From the NCBI RefSeq assembly GCF_002352765.1, contig NZ_KZ293963.1, forward strand, positions 4,395,872-4,459,871: a DNA stretch of 64,000 bases, given 5' to 3'. A program made the position numbers and the translations under genes. The notes beneath the pieces are model-generated. The model was not told where the DNA came from. It worked only from the letters and a program-made list of their open reading frames with translations, and searched no databases. Numbering within the stretch: the stretch's first letter is position 1; the number at the start of each line of letters is the position of its first letter. Positions 59,259 through 64,000 of this stretch are shown one piece after another. This DNA comes from Alteribacter populi. Its GTDB lineage: Bacteria > Bacillota > Bacilli > Bacillales > Salisediminibacteriaceae.

Positions 59259-59893
59259 TGGATAAAAAGCCGATTATTATCGGTGTTGCAGGTGGTTCAG
59301 GTTCTGGTAAAACGACAGTAGCAAATGAGGTTTACTGTCAATTTCATGAACAATCCATCGTCATGATCGAACAAGATGCCTATTATAAAGACCAAGACCA
59401 TCTCCCTATGGAAGAGAGGTTAAAAACGAATTATGACCATCCGTTAGCGTTTGACAATGACCTCTTGTTGCAGCATTTAAAAAACTTAAAAAATCAAGAA
59501 CCGATCGGAAAGCCTGTCTATGATTATAAAAATCATACACGTAGTGAAGACGTGATTCCGGTAGCTCCCAGAGAAGTTATCATTCTCGAAGGAATTCTCA
59601 TTTTAGAAGATGAACGTCTCCGGGATATGATGGATATAAAACTTTTTGTTGATACAGACGCAGATATACGCATTATCCGGCGAATGATGCGTGACATTAA
59701 TGAACGTGGGCGTACGATTGAATCAGTGATTGATCAATATACGTCTGTTGTACGACCGATGCATATGCAATTTATCGAACCGACAAAGCGTTATGCTGAC
59801 GTTATTGTTCCTGAAGGCGGCCAAAATCGAGTAGCTATCGATTTAATGGTCGCAAAAATAAAAACCGTTCTTGAAGAAAAAGCCATTTTATAA
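59258..59893 (+). CDS. udk: Uridine kinase
   Basis: Phosphorylates uridine and cytidine (pyrimidine salvage). P-loop GGSGSGKTT is at about 11-19, QDAYYKD near 39-45 and the lid/Arg segment RRMMRDINERGRT near 147-159. 211 residues. One-base overlap with trhP2 shows operon membership, as in B. subtilis yrrMNO-udk. Confidence 0.96.
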   Translation: MDKKPIIIGVAGGSGSGKTTVANEVYCQFHEQSIVMIEQDAYYKDQDHLPMEERLKTNYDHPLAFDNDLLLQHLKNLKNQEPIGKPVYDYKNHTRSEDVIPVAPREVIILEGILILEDERLRDMMDIKLFVDTDADIRIIRRMMRDINERGRTIESVIDQYTSVVRPMHMQFIEPTKRYADVIVPEGGQNRVAIDLMVAKIKTVLEEKAIL

Positions 59894-59918
59894 TAGCATA
59901 AGAAAAGTAAGGAATCTT

Positions 59919-60047
59919 TTGGTTACGTTAATCATGAACATGGATATTATGTTCAGCGTCCTGGCACCGGCGTATCTGGGTGTCTGGGGCGCTGAGCGTT
60001 TATTTATATTCCTCAGTCTCGCCTTCTTTGTGGAGTATAAAGAGTAA
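59919..60047 (+). CDS. Possible 42-residue membrane protein
   Basis: A TTG-initiated frame 6 bases behind TAAGGA encodes a mostly hydrophobic peptide with core FSVLAPAYLGVWG and LFIFLSLAFFVEYKE. It would hold one or two short membrane helices. No family is recognised, and the start is uncertain (ATGs at 59934 and 59940 lack ribosome sites). A hairpin terminator follows at 60081. It could be a real small protein or a remnant. Confidence 0.3.
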   Translation: MVTLIMNMDIMFSVLAPAYLGVWGAERLFIFLSLAFFVEYKE

Positions 60048-60080
60048 GAAGTGATGAAATAGCGGCGTTACCCGATTGGC

Positions 60081-60110
60081 GAAGAGCTTCGTTGCTCTTT
60101 AAGTTTTCTT
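60081..60110 (+). terminator. Intrinsic terminator in the udk-greA gap
   Basis: AAGAGC-TTCGTT-GCTCTT followed by TAAGTTTTCTT. Remaining parts of 60111-60350 hold only the greA promoter region. Confidence 0.65.
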
Positions 60111-60265
60111 ATTATGAGTACATATTCAAAGAGAAGGGAAGTTTAGATTTATCAACTTTTATAGTACATCCCTATTTTCCAAAACTTTTGAACAACCCCT
60201 ATTAAGAAAGGTTCATTTTTAACATCCTTACACATATGTCTAAGATACAAGGATAGGCGTTTTGC

Positions 60266-60294
60266 GTGACTCCTATTCGAATTTCATGTACAAT
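60266..60294 (+). promoter_or_regulatory. Possible sigma-A promoter of greA
   Basis: GTGACT (60266-60271), 17 bases, TACAAT (60289-60294). Confidence 0.4.
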
Positions 60295-60354
60295 GATTTT
60301 TAAAAAATGAAAGCGTTCGCTAATTGTAGCAAATCGTTTGGAGGAGTGAAAGAC

Positions 60355-60828
60355 ATGGCAGAAGAAAAGCATTATATGACATTAGAAGGAAAAGAGAAGT
60401 TAGAAAAAGAAGTAGAATACTTAAAAACAGAACGACGAAAGGAAGTCGTTGAACGTATAAAAGTAGCCCGTGACTTCGGTGATCTCTCTGAGAACTCCGA
60501 ATATGATTCTGCAAAGGAAGAACAAGCTTTTGTTGAAGGGCGAATTATTCAGCTTGAAAAAATGATTCGTAACGCTGAAATCATTGAAGATGATGGGACA
60601 AACAGCAACATTGTAACACTTGGTAAAAATGTAAAGTTTAAGGAGCTTCCTGATGGTGATGAAGAAAGCTACCAAATTGTCGGGCGCGCGGAAGCAGACC
60701 CGATCGAGGGCAAAATCTCAAATGATTCCCCAATGGCACAAAGTCTCCTTGGAAAAACAATCGGAGATAAAGTCTCAGTTCAAACACCAGGCGGCGATAT
60801 GGAAGTTGAAATTTTAGAGGTAAATTAA
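60355..60828 (+). CDS. greA: Transcription elongation factor GreA
   Basis: Stimulates transcript cleavage by backtracked RNA polymerase. The N-terminal coiled coil (about 10-75) carries the acidic tip DFGDLSENSEYD, which reaches the active site; the C-terminal FKBP-like domain follows (PDGDEESYQIVG...ISNDSPMAQSLLGK). 157 residues, same as B. subtilis. ATG 60355 follows TTGGAGGAG; the upstream ATG 60307 has no ribosome site. Confidence 0.97.
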   Translation: MAEEKHYMTLEGKEKLEKEVEYLKTERRKEVVERIKVARDFGDLSENSEYDSAKEEQAFVEGRIIQLEKMIRNAEIIEDDGTNSNIVTLGKNVKFKELPDGDEESYQIVGRAEADPIEGKISNDSPMAQSLLGKTIGDKVSVQTPGGDMEVEILEVN

Positions 60829-60832
60829 TTCT

Positions 60833-60873
60833 AGAGAATCCTTTTAAGCTTTATGCTTGAAGGATTCTTTTTT
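60833..60873 (+). terminator. Intrinsic terminator after greA
   Basis: GAATCCTTTTAAGC pairs with GCTTGAAGGATTC, followed by six T. Confidence 0.9.
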
Positions 60874-60889
60874 AAAAGTAAAGTATAAG

Positions 60890-60920
60890 GGGAGAGCTAC
60901 CTTCACGCCGCTCGTCAGGA
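60890..60920 (+). repeat. R2 fragment
   Basis: GAGCTACCTTCACGCCGCTC GTC text equals the first 25-30 bases of R2; the remainder is absent. Confidence 0.6.
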
Positions 60921-61042
60921 AATATTACCCTTAGATCATGTAAAAATCTAAATCTAAGTTAATGAGGACGAAAGCTTCTCGTAATTCTTTATTAAATGAG
61001 CTATAATATCATGTATGTTTAGAGTGGAGGAGGATGTCATTA

Positions 61043-61726
61043 ATGACAAAGTACGAAACATATAATGGACCAAGCCGATCAAACAATAGAAAAAAACAAA
61101 GAATGAATAGGATATTAAATGCGGCGATCGGCCTTGTAGTCGTCACAATCTTCCTAGTCGCTGGGTTTACTATATTCGGAGGCGGAAATGACTCAGAACC
61201 AGCCATGGTTGCTGACGAGAATGAAGATGACACAGAAGTAGATAATGACGAGGAAAATATAGAGAGATCGGAAAGTGAAGAGGAGCTAAACACTAATACA
61301 GAAGGTAGTCAAGAAGATTCTAGCAATGGAGACGGAAGTTCTGATCCAGAGACAACAGATTTGAGTGAAGGAACAGAGGAAGAAGATATAGAAGAAGAGG
61401 AATCTGACGAAAATGAAGAATCAGATTCTGAGAATAGAGACAGCCCTGTTGGAGAAGGAAACTGGGAGCCGATCGGAACCGTTCAGGAAGAACCATTTAC
61501 AGCTGTTTACGACAGCAGCCATGTAAACTGGGATGAAATGACCGAAGCGCTGAAGTATGCAACAGAAATAGATGGTGATATGACCATTTGGTATTTAGGT
61601 AATGGTGGCGATGCCCAAAGTGCTGTTGGAACTGTAAGTGGTGACGATGGCCAAAAGTATGAGGTTCGCATAGAATGGGTAGAGAATAGAGGCTGGAAGC
61701 CCATTTATGTTGAAGAAACAAGCTGA
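61043..61726 (+). CDS. yrrS: DUF1510 membrane-anchored protein (YrrS-like)
   Basis: A basic N-terminus (SNNRKKQRMNRILN), one membrane helix (about 28-48) and a long, extremely Asp/Glu/Ser-rich linker (about 55-140) lead to the C-terminal DUF1510 domain (NWEPIGTVQEEPFTAVYDSS... WYLGNGGDAQSAVG). ATG 61043 follows GGAGGAGG. In B. subtilis yrrS is co-transcribed with pbpI (yrrR); that penicillin-binding-protein gene is absent here. Function unknown. Confidence 0.85.
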   Translation: MTKYETYNGPSRSNNRKKQRMNRILNAAIGLVVVTIFLVAGFTIFGGGNDSEPAMVADENEDDTEVDNDEENIERSESEEELNTNTEGSQEDSSNGDGSSDPETTDLSEGTEEEDIEEEESDENEESDSENRDSPVGEGNWEPIGTVQEEPFTAVYDSSHVNWDEMTEALKYATEIDGDMTIWYLGNGGDAQSAVGTVSGDDGQKYEVRIEWVENRGWKPIYVEETS

Positions 61727-61777
61727 TAAATAAACGGCAGTAAGCTTAATAGGTAATATCGAGGTACGTATTGCTTC

Positions 61778-61820
61778 AAGGGTGTCCCAAAGGTAAAACC
61801 TTTTGGGGCACCCTTTCTCA
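61778..61820 (+). terminator. Intrinsic terminator after yrrS
   Basis: AAGGGTGTCCC-AAAGG pairs with CCTTTT-GGGGCACCCTTT, followed by CT. Confidence 0.75.
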
Positions 61821-61822
61821 TG

Positions 61823-61885
61823 AGTTAAGAAAGTATAAAAATCTACGTTTCTGTGTCTAGCTCCAGGCGCCTTGCGCTTTTCTTG
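61823..61885 (+). repeat. R1 repeat copy f (minimal)
   Basis: GTTAAGAAAGTATAAAAATC, GTGTCTAGCTCC and GGCGCCTTGCGCTTTTCTT with the whole middle missing. Confidence 0.8.
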
Positions 61886-61894
61886 TGAGTTCCG

Positions 61895-62145
61895 AAAGTA
61901 TAAGGCTCTTTTTGCATAGTCAGATTTTTTTATTGATAAATAGAATGAGCGAGAATGAGCGAAAGGCGGCGACTCCAGCGATAAAAGCAACAATGGTTTT
62001 CTTACGACGAAGAACCGCAGGGTGATTTTCCCTAAGGAGGCTGAAGCGTCCGCCTGTAGCGGATTTGAGCGGTAATCTATCTTAGTCAAAAGCAACAATC
62101 TTTTAGAAATCAGCATTAATAAAAGACCGCTATGCGATTTATCTT
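61895..62145 (+). repeat. R3 repeat copy c (internally deleted)
   Basis: GATAAATAGAATGAGCGA, AAAGCAACAATGGTTTTCTT, GCGTCCGCCTGTAGCGGATT and the terminal AAAAGACCGCTATGCG hairpin. Here R1 precedes R3, unlike the two composite modules. Confidence 0.8.
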
Positions 62146-62350
62146 AGTTACTTGAACGAAAATGAACAACGGCTGTATAGAACGGCTTCCCGCTTTCTCC
62201 TACTGTGACTTGATGTGACACACTGTTGACCCGAAGAAGAATCGCTTGATTATCTTCAATTTTTCGTTGAATTCGTTCCTCGAGCCCTTTCAAACTATCG
62301 GCTTCAAAAAACTCGACCTTATCTTTAATTCCATCAGTATGGATAAACAT
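62144..62350 (-). CDS. yrzA: DUF2536 family protein (YrzA-like)
   Basis: A 68-residue cytosolic protein (KVEFFEADSLKGLEERIQRK ... AVVHFRSSN) with the pattern of the DUF2536/YrzA family. B. subtilis yrzA also lies next to mtnN. Function unknown. Minus-strand ribosome site AAAGGAGTG. The stop abuts the R3 repeat. Confidence 0.75.
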   Translation of the reverse strand: MFIHTDGIKDKVEFFEADSLKGLEERIQRKIEDNQAILLRVNSVSHQVTVGESGKPFYTAVVHFRSSN

Positions 62351-62474
62351 GAAGATGACACTCCTTTAAAATTTCTTTATTAAGCATACTAAAAGTTGTT
62401 ACTTCAGGACAAGAAAAAAATGATGCTCGTACGAGGTGTTGTTGGTCTGTATTACTTTTGCAGTAAATAGCACC

Positions 62475-62503
62475 TTGTCTACCTTTGTGTGATTCGTTAT
62501 GAT
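62475..62503 (+). promoter_or_regulatory. Sigma-A promoter of mtnN
   Basis: TTGTCT (62475-62480), 17 bases, TATGAT (62498-62503). Confidence 0.65.
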
Positions 62504-62547
62504 AAAGGGTGTGTGTGAAACTTTTTACAAAAGAAAGGAAATGCCTA

Positions 62548-63249
62548 ATGAGAGTGGGAATAATTGGTGCGATGGAAGAGGAAGTGGAGCTTTTAAAGAA
62601 AAAGATGCACTTGCGTGAAGAACAGGTTATTGCAGGATGTGAATTTTTCTTTGGCAAGCTTCAAGGGGTTGAAGTAGTCCTCTCTAAATCGGGGATCGGG
62701 AAAGTAAATGCCGCGATCTGTACAACGCTTATGAATCAGCTTTACCGTACTGATGTAATTTTAAATACAGGATCTGCCGGCGGCTTTCACAAAGAGCTTG
62801 CGGTAGGGGATGTCGTAATCTCGACACAAGTCCGATACAATGATGTGGATGCAACCGTTTTTGGTTATGAGTTTGGTCAAGTTCCAAGAATGCCAGCTTC
62901 CTATGAACCAGATGAAAAATTGGTGGCGATTGCCGAACAATGTGCCGATGAAGTAGGAGTACGCTCAGTACCTGGGTTAATCATATCAGGAGACTCGTTT
63001 ATGAGTGATCATGAACGTGTCGAGCAGGTTCGTTCTAAGTTTAAAGATCCATACTGCTCTGAAATGGAAGCTGGTGCGATCGCTCAAGTATGTCACCAGT
63101 TTCAATGTCCTTTTGTGGTTATCCGGTCACTATCCGACATTGCAGGTCAAGATGCGAAAGTGTCCTACGATCAGTTTCTTGAAACCGCATCTGTAAACTC
63201 TGCCAAACTTGTTATCCTCATGTTGGAACAACTAAGGCAGGAGCAATAA
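62548..63249 (+). CDS. mtnN: 5'-methylthioadenosine/S-adenosylhomocysteine nucleosidase
   Basis: Hydrolyses MTA and SAH, clearing inhibitors made by SAM enzymes and feeding methionine/cysteine recycling. Catalytic residues fall at the classical positions: Glu12 (GAMEEE), Glu174 in SEMEAGAIAQ and Asp197 in RSLSDIAG. GSAGGF (75-80) binds ribose. 233 residues. ATG 62548 follows AAAGGAAATG; an earlier ATG at 62509 is next to the promoter. The mccAB genes that follow in B. subtilis are not present. Confidence 0.96.
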   Translation: MRVGIIGAMEEEVELLKKKMHLREEQVIAGCEFFFGKLQGVEVVLSKSGIGKVNAAICTTLMNQLYRTDVILNTGSAGGFHKELAVGDVVISTQVRYNDVDATVFGYEFGQVPRMPASYEPDEKLVAIAEQCADEVGVRSVPGLIISGDSFMSDHERVEQVRSKFKDPYCSEMEAGAIAQVCHQFQCPFVVIRSLSDIAGQDAKVSYDQFLETASVNSAKLVILMLEQLRQEQ

Positions 63250-63259
63250 AATAATAAAG

Positions 63260-63293
63260 AAACACCCTCTGAATTTCGGGAGGGTGTTTTTTT
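63260..63293 (+). terminator. Intrinsic terminator after mtnN
   Basis: ACACCCTC pairs perfectly with GAGGGTGT, followed by six T. Confidence 0.9.
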
Positions 63294-63340
63294 CATTGCC
63301 ATACATGGTGGGATTTGCTAACAGAAGCCACGCTTATTCA

Positions 63341-63349
63341 TGATATAAT
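63341..63349 (+). promoter_or_regulatory. Extended -10 promoter of yrhC
   Basis: TG-A-TATAAT (63341-63349), no clear -35. Confidence 0.5.
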
Positions 63350-63420
63350 GGAGTTGTTTTCAAAGAGAGCGAGACTTATCAATTTGCTTTGATTCAACTA
63401 TATACGTGAGGTGATTGTTC

Positions 63421-63660
63421 ATGTCACAAAAAAAAATAGACGTGTTAAAAGGAAAAGTTACAGATTATAAACGTTACGCTTTTGTTATGCTTGCATTAAG
63501 TGTTTTTATGTTCGTAGGCTTCCTTATTCCTACTGAAACACTAGCAGTGGAGAACCAGCCAATTTTAATGGGAATGAATGTTGCAACTCTCATTTTGGCT
63601 GTAATCTTTCACCGAAAAGCGATGAAAATAGAAAAGAAGCTTTTCGAGGATGAAGCATAG
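63421..63660 (+). CDS. yrhC: YrhC-like small membrane protein
   Basis: A 79-residue protein with two membrane helices (about 20-38 and 47-65) and charged ends (KGKVTDYKRYAFVMLALSVF). Size and position behind mtnN agree with B. subtilis yrhC (76 residues). Function unknown. ATG 63421 lies 8 bases after GAGGTGA; the TTG at 63415 is too close. Confidence 0.75.
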   Translation: MSQKKIDVLKGKVTDYKRYAFVMLALSVFMFVGFLIPTETLAVENQPILMGMNVATLILAVIFHRKAMKIEKKLFEDEA

Positions 63661-63668
63661 ATTGTAAG

Positions 63669-63707
63669 TAAAGAGGATGCCCAAGTATTTGGGGGTTCTC
63701 TTTTTTA
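63669..63707 (+). terminator. Intrinsic terminator after yrhC
   Basis: AAGAGGATGCCCAA pairs with TTGGGGGTTCTCTT (central mismatches), followed by T. Confidence 0.75.
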
Positions 63708-63883
63708 TTATTAATCAATATATATTCGTGGGTCTAAATAAAGGTTGCTGAATAAGTAGCATACGCCTACATGGCAAGAGGATATGCTCTTTCTCATGGA
63801 GAGAATCTGCAAGGAAATAACTCTTCTTTTGCTAAAAGCTTTGCACTTGAATTTTGAGATACACATGTGGGAGCCAAGGGTGC

Positions 63884-63960
63884 TGCTGCAATGGCGGAGA
63901 CTCCCTCAGGAAAAGTTGATATGGCGGGGGTCCGCCCGGATTTTGAGGCCCTAAAAAATT
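63884..63960 (+). repeat. R3-like fragment at the window end
   Basis: GGCGGAGACTCCCTCAGGAAAAG recalls the GGCGACTCCCTCAGGAAAAG part of R3 copy b. No gene is visible from 63708 to the end; the next gene lies outside. Confidence 0.4.
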
Positions 63961-64000
63961 TTTTTGTACTCGCCTCCGACTGCCAAGGTCCACATAATTC

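Overview
The window is a chromosomal stretch from a spore-forming member of the Bacillaceae (Firmicutes, low to moderate G+C). Three things show this: sporulation genes (spo0B, safA, coxA, bofC, spoVB, rsfA), typical AGGAGG ribosome binding sites with many TTG/GTG starts, and a gene order that follows the Bacillus subtilis spo0B-to-mtnN/yrhC segment closely. Large intergenic repeat families and several acidic proteins recall alkaliphilic or halophilic bacilli, but the species cannot be fixed from sequence alone. No prophage, transposase, CRISPR array, rRNA or tRNA gene was seen.

Layout. 1-1486: end of hemH and all of hemY (haem synthesis). 1736-4081: a divergent pair, an atypical ureohydrolase (minus) and an orphan soluble histidine kinase (plus) with Spo0A-box-like sites and a possible sigma-H promoter between them. 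4218-7737: spo0B, obg, pheB, pheA. 8057-10598: spore coat/cortex proteins SafA and CoxA-like. 10714-17273: yebC, bofC, ruvAB, a DUF2905 gene, queA, tgt, yajC. 17539-22310: membrane proteins (YrzE, an ArsB/NhaD-like transporter, YrbG, SpoVB). 22640-27833: small-multidrug-export-like protein, comN, separate secD and secF, a CDF metal exporter, a LapA-domain protein. 27896-36303: recJ, apt, relA, dtd, a small HTH protein, T-box-hisS. 36306-43324: aspS, rsfA, rarA, a YczE-type membrane protein, cymR and the cysteine desulfurase gene. 43321-53624: mnmA, a TPR protein, recD2, PRC-barrel and two small proteins, an AI-2E-type permease, T-box-alaS, ireB, ruvX. 53777-63660: yrzB, mltG, trmR-trhP1-trhP2-udk, greA, yrrS, yrzA, mtnN, yrhC.

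Functional themes. A sporulation block feeds the phosphorelay (orphan kinase, Spo0B) and later spore assembly. Several gene products act on tRNA: QueA/Tgt (queuosine), the desulfurase with MnmA (2-thiouridine), TrhP1/TrhP2/TrmR (5-hydroxy- and 5-methoxyuridine), Dtd and three aminoacyl-tRNA synthetases. Two of those synthetases (hisS, alaS) have their own promoter and T-box leader. DNA repair is covered by RuvAB, RuvX, RecJ, RecD2 and RarA, and protein export by SecD, SecF and YajC.

The most unusual material is intergenic. At least five repeat families (R1-R5, names used here) fill gaps that are short in B. subtilis. One family (R4) lies just behind both T-box terminators, inside the hisS and alaS leaders, and shows paired base changes between copies that suggest a conserved RNA fold. 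R2, R3 and R1 occur twice in the same order as a composite module of about 0.5 kb.
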